18,462 nucleotides of DNA from CALBPI01 sp039033695 (GTDB lineage Bacteria; Pseudomonadota; Gammaproteobacteria; Steroidobacterales; Woeseiaceae), in the NCBI GenBank assembly GCA_039033695.1, contig JBCCCC010000060.1, positions 1 through 18,462 on the forward strand, read 5' to 3'. The position numbers were made by a program, and so were the translations under genes. How positions within the stretch are numbered: the first letter of the stretch is position 1; each line of letters opens with the position of its first letter. Of this stretch, positions 7,339 through 14,852 are shown piece by piece. A model generated the notes under the pieces. It was not told where the DNA came from and did no database searches. It saw only the letters and a list, made by a program, of their open reading frames with translations.

Positions 7339-7616
7339 GAGTTGCTCCTAAACACTGGCAGACGTAACTGATATTGACCTGTGCACAGCGCGAAATATTG
7401 CAGTGGCCTGGGCAAAGAAACCCGGTCCGACAGCACATCCCGAATGGCGCACATTGCAACCGCGGGGATCTGGCTCGCGACGAACGACGGGTAGACGGTC
7501 GACATGCCGGCATAGGGAGTGATTCGCAGCTACCGCAGGCCATGCTGCGCCTGCCCGACAATCAGCCTGGCAATCTCCACGCTTGAGTTCGCCTGAAAGA
7601 CCCTAGAGTCGGTGCA
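7339..7616. other. Gene-free spacer between the carbonic anhydrase and pilus ATPase genes
   Basis: A 278-base stretch between two minus-strand genes. It must hold the promoter of the carbonic anhydrase and the end of the pil transcript. Apart from the ribosome site next to 7338, no convincing promoter or terminator could be picked out. Short frames on both strands lack family features. Confidence 0.45.
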
Positions 7617-8672
7617 TCAACCGAAGTTGATCTGTGCTTCCAGGTTGCTACGAGAATCCGCGTTGACCAGAGCTTCCTGGAGGGTGATTGTGCCCATGCG
7701 GTAGAGCTTGAGCAACGCCTGATCGAAGTTCTGCATACCCTGCTCGTTCGAATCCTTAAGCGCCTCTTTCACGGCAACGATATCGCCTTTTTCAATGAGC
7801 TCGGCAATATGCGGCGTATTCAGCATCAACTCGACTGCAGCCACTCGCTTGCCTTCGCGATTACGTACGAGACGCTGCGAGATGATCGCTTTCAGGTACT
7901 GCGACAAGTCGATAAAGACCTGTTTCTGTTGCTCGACAGGGAACATGTTAATGATGCGGTCGAGCGTTTCAGGTGCGTTATTGGAGTGCAACGTGGCTAT
8001 CGCCAATTGACCGGTGCCAGCGATGTTGATCGCCGCCTGCATCGTCTCCACGTCTCGGATCTCGCCGACCATGACCAGGTCGGGAGCAGCACGCAACGCG
8101 CTGCGTAGTGCGTTGTGGTAGGAACGCGTATCCAGACCGAGCTCACGCTGGTTGACGATAGACTTCTTGTTCTTGTGCAGAAACTCGATCGGGTCCTCGA
8201 CGGTAATGATATGCGAGGCGGTCTTGATGTTGCGGTAGTTGATCATTGCCGCAATGGTCGTGGACTTACCGCTACCGGTGGCACCGACCATCAGAATCAA
8301 CCCGCGGCGATTCAGGATCAGGTCGCCGAGAATCGGCGGCATGCCCAGATCATCAAGCGTCGGCATTTCCGCCGTAATGTAGCGCAGCACCATCGCAAGA
8401 TTGCCGCGTTGATGGAATACGTTCACACGAAAGCGGCCGAGACCCGTCTCTGACAAGGCGAAATCGATCTCAAGGTCGCGCGCCAGTGCCTCCAGCTGCT
8501 CCTCCGTCATGATCTCCATGGCGGCCTGGCGCACCTGCTTCGGGCTCAGCTCCATTTTGTTGACCGACATGATCTTGCCGTCGATCTTGATTTTGACCGG
8601 CGCATAAGGCGCGAAGAAGAGGTCTGACGCCTTTTTCTCCACCATCAGTTCAAACAAAGGTTTTACATTCAT
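7617..8672 (-). CDS. PilT/PilU-family retraction ATPase, third paralogue
   Basis: A 351-residue hexameric secretion-type ATPase related to the motors that pull type IV pili back. An N-terminal PAS-like domain is followed by the RecA-like core: Walker A GATGSGKST at 130-138, Asp box TVEDPIEF at about 157-164, and Walker B LVMVGEIRD with E204. The His box reads GTGQLAIATLHS at 219-230: the histidine of the usual TGHL is replaced by Gln, while the later LHS histidine is kept. PilT's AIRNLIRE motif is replaced by AELIEKGD. It starts 17 bases after the pilU stop, so it is likely the third gene of a pilT-pilU operon. Upstream ribosome-site match is weak. It could be an accessory motor in the manner of PilU or Neisseria PilT2. 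Confidence 0.88.
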   Translation of the reverse strand: MNVKPLFELMVEKKASDLFFAPYAPVKIKIDGKIMSVNKMELSPKQVRQAAMEIMTEEQLEALARDLEIDFALSETGLGRFRVNVFHQRGNLAMVLRYITAEMPTLDDLGMPPILGDLILNRRGLILMVGATGSGKSTTIAAMINYRNIKTASHIITVEDPIEFLHKNKKSIVNQRELGLDTRSYHNALRSALRAAPDLVMVGEIRDVETMQAAINIAGTGQLAIATLHSNNAPETLDRIINMFPVEQQKQVFIDLSQYLKAIISQRLVRNREGKRVAAVELMLNTPHIAELIEKGDIVAVKEALKDSNEQGMQNFDQALLKLYRMGTITLQEALVNADSRSNLEAQINFG

Positions 8673-8689
8673 AAACGTGTGCCGGGGCG

Positions 8690-9853
8690 TTAGAACAACA
8701 GCGTCTCGCCGGATTCCTCCTCCATGATCTTCAGACTGGCAGCTTGCTGCTCACTGAGGCCGCCTTCGCGCTTGCTATTCAGCTTGATGTTCAGACGCAG
8801 CTCGTTCTTCGAGTCTGCGTTACGCATTGCATCTTCGTAGGAGATAATCTCCTCCTCATACAGCGCGAACAGCGCCTGGTCGAAGGTCTGCATGCCGAGG
8901 CGAGTTGATTTGGCCATGATCTCCTTGATCATTTGTACCTCGCCTTTGAAGATCAGGTCTTGAATCAGCGGCGTCGCCAGCATGATTTCCATGGCGGCAA
9001 CCCGTCCCAAACCACCCTCGCGCGGTATCAAGCGCTGTGAAATCAGGCCGCGCACGTTGAGCGACAGATCCATCAGCAGTTGCGAGCGACGTTCTTCGGG
9101 GAAGAAGTTGATGATGCGATCCAACGCCTGGTTAGCGCTGTTGGCATGCAATGTTGCCAAACACAAATGGCCTGTCTCGGCGAACTGGATACCGTATTCC
9201 ATGGTTTCGCGGTCACGGATTTCGCCAATCAGAATGACGTCCGGAGCCTGACGCAGTGTGTTTTTGAGCGCGGCATGCCAATTTTCGGTATCGACGCCGA
9301 CTTCGCGGTGCGTAATGACGCAGCCGTTATGCGGGTGAACATACTCAACCGGATCCTCGATCGTAATGATGTGGCCACGCGAATTCTCGTTGCGATGACC
9401 GATCATCGCCGCCAGCGTAGTTGATTTACCGGAGCCCGTACCGCCGACAATAATCACCAGGCCGCGCTTGTTCATCACAACGTCTTTGAGAATGGGTGGT
9501 AGGTCCAGGTCCTCAAACGTCGGAATAGTCGTGGTGATCGTCCGCAATACGGCACCAACGTTACCTTGCTGCACGAAGGCGCTGACGCGGTAGCGGCCAA
9601 TGCCTTTGGGCGCAATCGCAAAGTTACACTCGCGTGTCGCGTCAAACTCGCGCGCCTGTTTGTCGTTCATGATGGAACGCACCAGGATCGAACATTGTTC
9701 CGGCTTAAGGATCGAGTCGCTGGCGCGATGAATCTCCCCGTCGATCTTGATGGCTGGCGGAAAGCCCGCCGTGATGAACAAATCCGAACCACTCTTTTCG
9801 TTCATTTTGCGCAGCAGGTTCTGCATCAACTTCGCGGCTTGTTCTCTATCCAT
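8690..9853 (-). CDS. pilU: Type IV pilus retraction ATPase PilU
   Basis: PilU is the accessory retraction motor that works with PilT at the cytoplasmic base of the type IVa pilus. The 387 residues match the family (about 380). SDLFITAGFPPAIKIDGE at 23-40 and ECNFAI at 75-80 are PilU-type. Walker A GGTGSGKST is at 137-145, Walker B VILIGEIRD around E211, and the His box AETGHLCLATLH at 225-236 with both histidines. The C-terminal tail after about 355 (LNSKREGG and an acidic end) is also typical. It lies between pilT (46 bases upstream) and the third paralogue (17 bases downstream) on the same strand, consistent with one operon. Confidence 0.95.
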   Translation of the reverse strand: MDREQAAKLMQNLLRKMNEKSGSDLFITAGFPPAIKIDGEIHRASDSILKPEQCSILVRSIMNDKQAREFDATRECNFAIAPKGIGRYRVSAFVQQGNVGAVLRTITTTIPTFEDLDLPPILKDVVMNKRGLVIIVGGTGSGKSTTLAAMIGHRNENSRGHIITIEDPVEYVHPHNGCVITHREVGVDTENWHAALKNTLRQAPDVILIGEIRDRETMEYGIQFAETGHLCLATLHANSANQALDRIINFFPEERRSQLLMDLSLNVRGLISQRLIPREGGLGRVAAMEIMLATPLIQDLIFKGEVQMIKEIMAKSTRLGMQTFDQALFALYEEEIISYEDAMRNADSKNELRLNIKLNSKREGGLSEQQAASLKIMEEESGETLLF

Positions 9854-9899
9854 CGTTACATCTCGTGTCAGTGACCTGCGGCTTCATTGCCACCGGCAA

Positions 9900-10940
9900 T
9901 CAGAAGTTCTCTTTGTTCGCTGCCTTGAAGCGGGCCTCTTCCTTCGTGATCAGACCCTTGAGCATCAACTCCGACAGGTTCTGATCGAGCGTTTGCATGC
10001 CCGACCCCTGGCCGGTCTGAATTGCCGAGTACATCTGCGCAATCTTGCCTTCGCGGATCAGGTTTCGAATAGCTGGCGTACCAATCATGATCTCATGTGC
10101 CGCAATGCGGCCTCCGCCAATGCGTTTGAGCAGCGTCTGTGAGATCACCGCCTTGAGCGATTCCGACAGCATTGCCCGAACCATCTCTTTCTCGGCCGCC
10201 GGGAACACATCGACAACACGGTCGATCGTCTTGGCCGCAGAGCTCGTGTGCAACGTGCCAAACACCAGGTGACCGGTTTCAGCGGCTGTTAACGCCAGCC
10301 GGATGGTCTCAAGGTCACGCAGCTCGCCAACCAGCACGACATCCGGATCCTCACGCAGCGCCGAGCGCAGCGCCTCTGAGAAACCATGCGTATCGCGATG
10401 CACCTCGCGCTGATTAATCAGCGACTTCTTGCTTTCGTGCACAAACTCGATCGGATCTTCAATGGTCAGTATATGGTCTGGCTTGTTGTCATTGATATAG
10501 TCGACCATCGCCGCAAGTGTTGTCGACTTACCCGAGCCTGTCGGGCCGGTGACGAGACAAATGCCGCGCGGCTGCATCGAAATATCTTTGAAGATCGCCG
10601 GCGCACCGAGATCGTCCAGTGTCAGGATTTCCGATGGAATGGTTCGAAACACGGCGCCAGAACCTCGCGCCTGGTTGAACGCGTTAACGCGAAAACGCGC
10701 CAGCTTGGGAATCTCGAACGAAAAGTCAGTCTCGAGGAACTCTTCATAGTCCTTGCGCTGCTTATCGTTCATGATGTCGTACACCATGCTGTTGACCTCC
10801 TTGTGGGTCAACGCGGGCATATTGACGCGCTTGATGTCGCCATCAACACGAATCATTGGTGGAACACCAGCTGACAAGTGAAGGTCAGACGCATTATTCT
10901 TGACGGCGAAAGACAATAACTGCGCTACATCAACGGCCAT
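9900..10940 (-). CDS. pilT: Type IV pilus twitching motility ATPase PilT
   Basis: PilT hydrolyses ATP to depolymerise and retract type IVa pili, driving twitching motility, DNA uptake and surface attachment. The 346 residues are the normal length. Visible marks are SDLHLSAGVPPMIRVDGD at 18-35, EFLETDFSFE at 67-76, Walker A GPTGSGKST at 132-140, Asp box TIEDPIEFVHES at 159-170, Walker B VVLVGELRD around E206, the His box with H224 and H231, and the PilT-specific AIRNLIRE at 290-297 needed for retraction. ATG 10940 has AAGGAA 5 bases upstream. It is divergent from yggS, an arrangement conserved in many gammaproteobacteria, and leads the three-ATPase run. Confidence 0.97.
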   Translation of the reverse strand: MAVDVAQLLSFAVKNNASDLHLSAGVPPMIRVDGDIKRVNMPALTHKEVNSMVYDIMNDKQRKDYEEFLETDFSFEIPKLARFRVNAFNQARGSGAVFRTIPSEILTLDDLGAPAIFKDISMQPRGICLVTGPTGSGKSTTLAAMVDYINDNKPDHILTIEDPIEFVHESKKSLINQREVHRDTHGFSEALRSALREDPDVVLVGELRDLETIRLALTAAETGHLVFGTLHTSSAAKTIDRVVDVFPAAEKEMVRAMLSESLKAVISQTLLKRIGGGRIAAHEIMIGTPAIRNLIREGKIAQMYSAIQTGQGSGMQTLDQNLSELMLKGLITKEEARFKAANKENF

Positions 10941-11020
10941 ACGAGTTCCTTAACGCTTTCCGGCATCGGATTTACCATAAACTATGGCCATGAAGTATAG
11001 CGAAGCACCTCCGGCAAAGC
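10941..11020. promoter_or_regulatory. Divergent promoter region between pilT and yggS
   Basis: Eighty bases must carry the start signals of both directions. For yggS, TATAGC at 10996-11001 is a possible -10, with TTTACC at 10971-10976 as a poor -35 (19-base spacer). For pilT the region is AT-richer near 10971-11000, but no good hexamer pair was found. The region is assigned from gene layout more than motif quality. Confidence 0.35.
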
Positions 11021-11707
11021 GTGATTAGGGTCACGGAAAACCTTGCCGCCGTGCGCCTGGAGGTCGAGAATGTGGCAGAGGTCGCAGGTCGCAAAGCCAG
11101 TGACTTAACGGTTGTCGCAGTCAGCAAACGCCATGGCGTCGACGCCATCCAGGCCGCTTTCGACGCGGGGCAACGCGATTTCGGCGAGAATTTCGTCGAT
11201 GAGGCGCTGGGCAAGATCGATACGCTGGCCGACCAAGGCATCGTGTGGCACTACATTGGTGCAATACAATCCAATAAGACGCGAGATATTGCTACCAATT
11301 TCGACTGGGTTCATACGGTAGATCGGGAGAAGATCGCGCGCCGCCTTAGCCGCCAGCGGCCAGCGAGCATGCCCGCGCTCAATGTCTGTATCCAGGTCAA
11401 CATCGACAACGAGCCGCAAAAAGCCGGCATCGATGCCGAAAACCTGGCTGAGCTTGCGGCTTTTATCGATGCGTTGCCCGGGCTGCAGCTGCGCGGGCTG
11501 ATGTGTCTACCGAGGCCGCGTGATGATGAAGCGTCGCAGCGCGCGCCATTTCGGGCATTGGCGGATCTCGCCAAATCGCTAGGTCGAACGCTACCATCGG
11601 TCGACACGCTCTCCATGGGTATGAGCGGCGATATGGCGGCTGCCATCCGCGAGGGTGCGACGATACTGCGAATTGGCACGGCGATATTCGGCGCGCGCGA
11701 GCCATAG
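11021..11707 (+). CDS. yggS: YggS/PLPBP family pyridoxal phosphate homeostasis protein
   Basis: YggS binds pyridoxal 5'-phosphate without known catalysis and keeps B6 and amino acid pools balanced. It is a single TIM barrel of 228 residues, as in the family. The PLP lysine is K36 in VVAVSKRHG. FGENFVDEA (about 53-61), WHYIGAIQSNK (about 75-85), QVNIDNEPQKAGI (about 124-136), LRGLMCLP and LSMGMSGDMAAAI (phosphate-binding loop) follow in the expected order, ending IRIGTAIFG-like (LRIGTAIFGARE). The start is GTG at 11021; an ATG at 10990 is out of frame and stops at once. No good ribosome site precedes the GTG. It is followed by proC and yggT, the usual order. Confidence 0.95.
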   Translation: MIRVTENLAAVRLEVENVAEVAGRKASDLTVVAVSKRHGVDAIQAAFDAGQRDFGENFVDEALGKIDTLADQGIVWHYIGAIQSNKTRDIATNFDWVHTVDREKIARRLSRQRPASMPALNVCIQVNIDNEPQKAGIDAENLAELAAFIDALPGLQLRGLMCLPRPRDDEASQRAPFRALADLAKSLGRTLPSVDTLSMGMSGDMAAAIREGATILRIGTAIFGAREP

Positions 11708-11800
11708 GCGACAAAAAGTACTGACCTGATGGCGGCAATCTCAGCGCCGATCGCGGCGGTGCCGCCTCGGGCCGTTAGCAAAGGATTGCGTTAGCGCCTG

Positions 11801-11809
11801 TGAGATAAT
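11801..11809 (+). promoter_or_regulatory. Possible extended -10 element immediately before proC
   Basis: TGAGATAAT fits an extended -10 (TGn then GATAAT, 5 of 6). Transcription would start about 11816, the A of the proC ATG, giving a leaderless message. No -35 at standard spacing is visible, and proC may instead be read through from yggS, so this is tentative. Confidence 0.3.
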
Positions 11810-11815
11810 CGCCGC

Positions 11816-12664
11816 ATGAGCGATGTAACCCTCGATCACGCAACCCGAATCGGCTTTATCGGCGGCGGCAACATGGCCCACGCAATGATCGCCGGTCTGA
11901 TCAAACGCGGGGTAGCACCCGGCGCTATCCAGGTCAGCGACCCGAGCGAGGCAGCGCTCACCCGTTTGCGCGCGCTGTCCGGCGGACTCGGGCTAGCCAC
12001 TGATACGAATGGCCTGTTGACCAGCGTCGATGCCTGCGTGCTGGCCGTCAAACCACAGATCCTGCGACGCGTTGTCAGCGAGCTCGATATCGCTGGCATT
12101 GAGCGCATGCCCCTGATGATCTCTATCGCCGCCGGTGTTCGCGCAACGGATATAGAACGCTGGCTCGGTCCCGATGCAGCCGTCGTGCGCGCGATGCCAA
12201 ACCAGCCGGCACTGCTCGGGCTGGGTGTTAGTGGCGCTTATGCTGGCGCTTCGGTCACCCGTCATCAGCGCTCACTCGCCACCGACATCCTGCGCGCGGC
12301 TGGCGACGTGTGTTGGGTCACGGATGAGCACGCGATGGACTCTGTCACCGCGGTCTCGGGTAGCGGGCCGGCCTACTTCTTCCTGCTTATCGAAGCCATG
12401 CAGGATGCAGCGGTTTCGCTCGGGCTTACCGAAGCACAGGCGCAGCGACTTGTTGTGCAAACAGCAATTGGCGCCGCCGCGATGGCTAGCGCTGACGATG
12501 CCGATATCCGGGCATTGCGCGCTGGCGTCACCTCACCGGGCGGCACAACGGACGCCGCCATATCGCATCTTTTGGCTCATGACCTGCCGAATCTATATCA
12601 TGAGGCGCTGGATGCGGCGCGCAACCGTGCTGTCGAGCTGGCCGACCAGGCCGCAGAGGACTAA
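11816..12664 (+). CDS. proC: Pyrroline-5-carboxylate reductase
   Basis: ProC reduces 1-pyrroline-5-carboxylate to proline with NAD(P)H, the last step of proline synthesis. The 282 residues begin with a Rossmann fold (RIGFIGGGNMAHAMIAGL at about 11-28). AVKPQ follows at about 78-82 and IAAGV after it. The C-terminal dimer domain carries the family signature VSGSGPAYFFLLIEAMQDAAVSLGL and RAGVTSPGGTTDAAI. All key regions are intact. The ATG at 11816 begins 108 bases after yggS and lacks a clear Shine-Dalgarno sequence; GAG ending about 11 bases ahead is the nearest match. It lies between yggS and yggT, the conserved arrangement. Confidence 0.97.
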   Translation: MSDVTLDHATRIGFIGGGNMAHAMIAGLIKRGVAPGAIQVSDPSEAALTRLRALSGGLGLATDTNGLLTSVDACVLAVKPQILRRVVSELDIAGIERMPLMISIAAGVRATDIERWLGPDAAVVRAMPNQPALLGLGVSGAYAGASVTRHQRSLATDILRAAGDVCWVTDEHAMDSVTAVSGSGPAYFFLLIEAMQDAAVSLGLTEAQAQRLVVQTAIGAAAMASADDADIRALRAGVTSPGGTTDAAISHLLAHDLPNLYHEALDAARNRAVELADQAAED

Positions 12665-12672
12665 ACCAGATC

Positions 12673-13224
12673 ATGCTAGCCGATATTTCAGAGTTCCTAC
12701 TGCGCTCATTGACGCACCTGATCATTATCGTGGTGTTGCTGCGGCTCTATCTGCAACTGGTGCGTGCCAACTTCCGCAATCCGCTGGCACAGGCGATCGT
12801 CCAACTTACCTCGCCGTTGGTCGTGCCGGTACGCCGCTTTGTTCCGCCGATTGGTCAGATTGATACGGCAACCCTGCTCGTGGCTTATGCGATCCAGGTC
12901 GTCTTGTTGGCAGCTCTGTTCTTGCTGCGTGGCATCGACGTCAGCGGCGCTATCTTCGGGCTGGCGGTGTTTGAGCTGGCACGCTTGTCGCTGCAGTTGT
13001 TCATATTTGCGATCATCATCAACATTGTCCTGAGCTGGGTCGCCCCAGGTACCTACAACCCAGCCTCGCAACTTATTGACGAACTGGTGCGGCCCATCCT
13101 GACGCCATTCCGGCGCTGGATACCGCCGGTTTCAGGCTTTGACTTCAGCCCGATCGGTGCATTGCTGGCTCTAGGCGTTGGCACGATAATCGTTGACAAC
13201 CTTTCGGCATGGTTCCTGTACTAG
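12673..13224 (+). CDS. yggT: YggT family inner-membrane protein
   Basis: YggT proteins are small inner-membrane proteins, related to factors for osmotic tolerance and, in other lineages, cell division and photosystem assembly; the molecular role is not settled. The 183 residues show the family's internal duplication. Each half has membrane helices and a loop of the type NPLAQAIVQLTSPLVVPVRR with VPPIG (about 36-60), repeated as NPASQLIDELVRPILTPFRR with IPPVSG (about 132-157). Four or more hydrophobic helices are visible, including 12-30, 69-87 and 105-124. It starts 8 bases after proC stops. The usual following gene, yggU (DUF167), is absent. Confidence 0.93.
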   Translation: MLADISEFLLRSLTHLIIIVVLLRLYLQLVRANFRNPLAQAIVQLTSPLVVPVRRFVPPIGQIDTATLLVAYAIQVVLLAALFLLRGIDVSGAIFGLAVFELARLSLQLFIFAIIINIVLSWVAPGTYNPASQLIDELVRPILTPFRRWIPPVSGFDFSPIGALLALGVGTIIVDNLSAWFLY

Positions 13225-13323
13225 CCGCGAGGCGCAATGCAATAGGCATCGCTGCTGGCGTTTGAGCTAGCGCTCGCCTATTCTCTGCTGACGATCAAGC
13301 CAATGGCTGCCCTGGGGGAAACC

Positions 13324-13800
13324 ATGATGCAAAGACACATTCAAATCACCGCGCTGGCCTGCGCGGCACTACTGGCGGGGTGCGGCGGCAGCCCCAATGA
13401 GCGAACCGTCCCGCAAGCGCAAACAGCGCCCGAAAACTCCGCTATGTTTGGCGACTTCACCGTGCATTTCCACTCTGTGACGACTGATGAGGTGCCAGCC
13501 GATGTTGCCAGATCTGTCGGTATTGTTCGCGCACGCAACCGGGCGATGCTCAACGTCTCTGTTCAAGAGACCGACTCTCGCCAGGCTGTGGAGGCGGACG
13601 TGCAGGTTAAGGCTGTCAACCTGACCGGTCAGCTCAAGAAGATGACAATGCGCAAGGTAGAGCAAGGCGATGCGATCTACTATCTTGGCGAATTATCGGT
13701 GGCAAATCGTGAGACGATCATTTTCGATATTTCGGTCACACCGAGTGGTAGCGAGGACGCTTACCAAGTGCGCACACAGCGCATTTACTACACCGACTAG
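13324..13800 (+). CDS. DUF4426 family lipoprotein
   Basis: A 158-residue exported lipoprotein. The N terminus is a type II signal peptide ending in the lipobox LAGC with C20, so the mature protein should be tethered to a membrane in the periplasm. The rest is a beta-rich DUF4426 domain with FGDFTVHFHSV after the linker, VARSVGIVRARNRAMLNVSVQE in the middle and YYLGELSVANRETIIFDISV near the end. Its function is unknown; members are often near metW/metX or yggT in pseudomonads, and this gene follows yggT. GGGGGA ends 4 bases before ATG 13324 and 7 before ATG 13327, so either may be used. The in-frame ATG at 13303 would put extra residues before the signal peptide. Confidence 0.85.
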   Translation: MMQRHIQITALACAALLAGCGGSPNERTVPQAQTAPENSAMFGDFTVHFHSVTTDEVPADVARSVGIVRARNRAMLNVSVQETDSRQAVEADVQVKAVNLTGQLKKMTMRKVEQGDAIYYLGELSVANRETIIFDISVTPSGSEDAYQVRTQRIYYTD

Positions 13801-13870
13801 CGCTGCCCCAAAAAGGCGCGCCGCAGTGCAGAAAAAGCCTGTTTTTTAAATACCGTTCGCGATCTGACTA

Positions 13871-13879
13871 TGGTATCTT
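13871..13879 (+). promoter_or_regulatory. Candidate promoter of the HU-like gene
   Basis: TGG followed by TATCTT resembles an extended -10 (4 of 6). An AT-rich run at about 13843-13852 lies where an UP element would help. No good -35 is present. Transcription would begin near 13886, leaving a leader of about 55 bases that contains the hairpin at 13897-13911. Confidence 0.35.
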
Positions 13880-13896
13880 TGCTGCCGTTTTCAGGG

Positions 13897-13922
13897 ACGG
13901 GCAATGCCCGTTTTGTATTTTT
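13897..13922 (+). terminator. Terminator-like hairpin in the leader of the HU-like gene
   Basis: ACGGGC and GCCCGT form a 6-base stem around AAT, followed directly by a T-rich tail (TTTGTATTTTT). It looks like an intrinsic terminator, yet it stands only about 20 bases ahead of the next start codon. It could end transcription arriving from the DUF4426 gene, or attenuate the HU-like gene itself if the promoter is upstream. Confidence 0.55.
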
Positions 13923-13941
13923 ATCCAGGAGTTAGTACCAG

Positions 13942-14280
13942 ATGGCAGCTAAGAAAAAAGCAACCGCAACCGCAAAAAAAGCACCTACAAAATCCGAAAT
14001 CTATCGGCACATTGCTGACGACACCGGATTGACGCGCAAGGATGTCGCCGCGGTTTTCGATTCACTGTCTGGTTTGATTCAGAAGAACCTTGGCGGTCGT
14101 GGCGCACCGGGCACGTTCACACTGCCCGGCTTGCTGAAAATGCGTGTCGTCAAAAAGCCAGCGGTCAAGGCGCGCAAGGGTGTTAACCCATTCACGGGCG
14201 AAGAGATGATGTTCAAAGCCAAGCCGGCTTCGAAGGTCGTCAAAGTCGCAGCGCTGAAAGGGCTGAAAGACATGGTCTAA
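13942..14280 (+). CDS. HU/IHF-family DNA-binding protein with Lys/Ala-rich N-terminal tail
   Basis: HU-type proteins are dimeric nucleoid proteins that bend DNA. Residues 1-16 (MAAKKKATATAKKAPT) are a basic, histone-like tail absent from E. coli HU. KSEIYRHIADDTGLTRKDVAAVFDSL at 17-42 is the usual helical dimer core. The beta arm has ARKGVNPFTGEEMMF at about 77-91, whose NP matches the DNA-intercalating proline position. ASKVVKVAALKGLKDMV closes the fold. Compared with HU (about 90 residues) the 112-residue protein also has a changed saddle, PGLLKMRVVKKPAVK. CAGGAG lies 9 bases before the ATG. A hairpin precedes it and a strong terminator follows, so it is probably a single-gene unit. Confidence 0.92.
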   Translation: MAAKKKATATAKKAPTKSEIYRHIADDTGLTRKDVAAVFDSLSGLIQKNLGGRGAPGTFTLPGLLKMRVVKKPAVKARKGVNPFTGEEMMFKAKPASKVVKVAALKGLKDMV

Positions 14281-14296
14281 TTGGCTCGCGCCAATT
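14279..14296. repeat. Inverted repeat overlapping the stop codon of the HU-like gene
   Basis: AATTGGC and GCCAATT are exact inverted copies around TCGC. The left arm contains the last two bases of the stop codon. It would make a 7-base stem just before the main terminator hairpin and may protect the mRNA end. No T tract follows. Confidence 0.5.
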
Positions 14297-14303
14297 GATC
14301 GAC

Positions 14304-14332
14304 AAAAAGGCCCCGGTAGGGGCCTTTTTTTT
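14304..14332 (+). terminator. Strong intrinsic terminator after the HU-like gene
   Basis: AAAAAGGCCCC, loop GGTA, GGGGCC and eight T make a textbook Rho-independent terminator 24 bases after the stop. The A run before the stem means it could also act in the minus direction, for the converging TerB-like gene. Confidence 0.92.
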
Positions 14333-14377
14333 GCCCCTCATACCAGACGACAAACGCTCGATTGCCGCGAAGCGGCA

Positions 14378-14833
14378 TTAAAAGCCGGCGTCGTGCTTCT
14401 GGCGCAATACCTCGCTTCGCGGCACATACAACAGCTCGCCCAACCGTGCGATCAGCGCATCCTCGTGTTTATCAAGCGTACCGTCCGCACCGGCTACCTG
14501 CCACAGCATGCGGATGATGCCGGACTTCTCATCCGCCGTCAGTGCTTCGTGCAAAGGTCGGGTAAAACCCTGCAATGACACCGACTGCTCTGACTCGCGC
14601 AGCCCGTCGTTCACAATCATGCGCGTTTCGTCCTCAGTCAGCGAAAACCGCTCACGGAGAAGATCACTCAGTTGCGCCAGTTCGCGAACATCAAGCACGT
14701 CGTCGGCGCGCGCGACTTCGGCCATTAGTGTTGCCGTAGCGAGTCGGATACCATGCTCGCGGCGAGCACTGTTATCACCATTGGCATCCGGGACAAGTAA
14801 CGTTTCAATGTGTTTCTTGAGTGCAGATAACAT
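14378..14833 (-). CDS. TerB-like (tellurite resistance B family) protein
   Basis: A 151-residue all-helical soluble protein of the TerB-like superfamily. Two pseudo-repeats each carry an acidic, possibly metal-binding loop: EVARADDVLDVREL at about 39-52 and GADGTLDKHEDALI at about 115-128. In this superfamily such sites bind divalent metal. Despite the name, stand-alone members are common in proteobacteria and are not usually tied to tellurite; no other ter genes are here. ATG 14833 is preceded by CAGGG about 8 bases away. It follows the hydrolase gene by 19 bases on the same strand and probably shares its transcript. Confidence 0.8.
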   Translation of the reverse strand: MLSALKKHIETLLVPDANGDNSARREHGIRLATATLMAEVARADDVLDVRELAQLSDLLRERFSLTEDETRMIVNDGLRESEQSVSLQGFTRPLHEALTADEKSGIIRMLWQVAGADGTLDKHEDALIARLGELLYVPRSEVLRQKHDAGF

Positions 14834-14852
14834 GTTTTAACCCTGAGGCAAT

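Noticed and set aside
7379..7388. CTGTGCACAG perfect palindrome before the carbonic anhydrase gene
   Set aside because: A single 10-base palindrome with no second copy or recognised regulator match is expected by chance.
8115..8453. Plus-strand frame opposite the third pilus ATPase gene
   Set aside because: Antisense shadow caused by codon bias; no start signal or motif.
12174..12863. 229-codon frame overlapping proC and yggT
   Set aside because: Shadow of two clearly recognised genes in another frame.
13835..13850. AAAAAGCCTGTTTTTT as a terminator after the DUF4426 gene
   Set aside because: Only A-T pairs with no GC stem, so too weak; the hairpin at 13897 is a better candidate.
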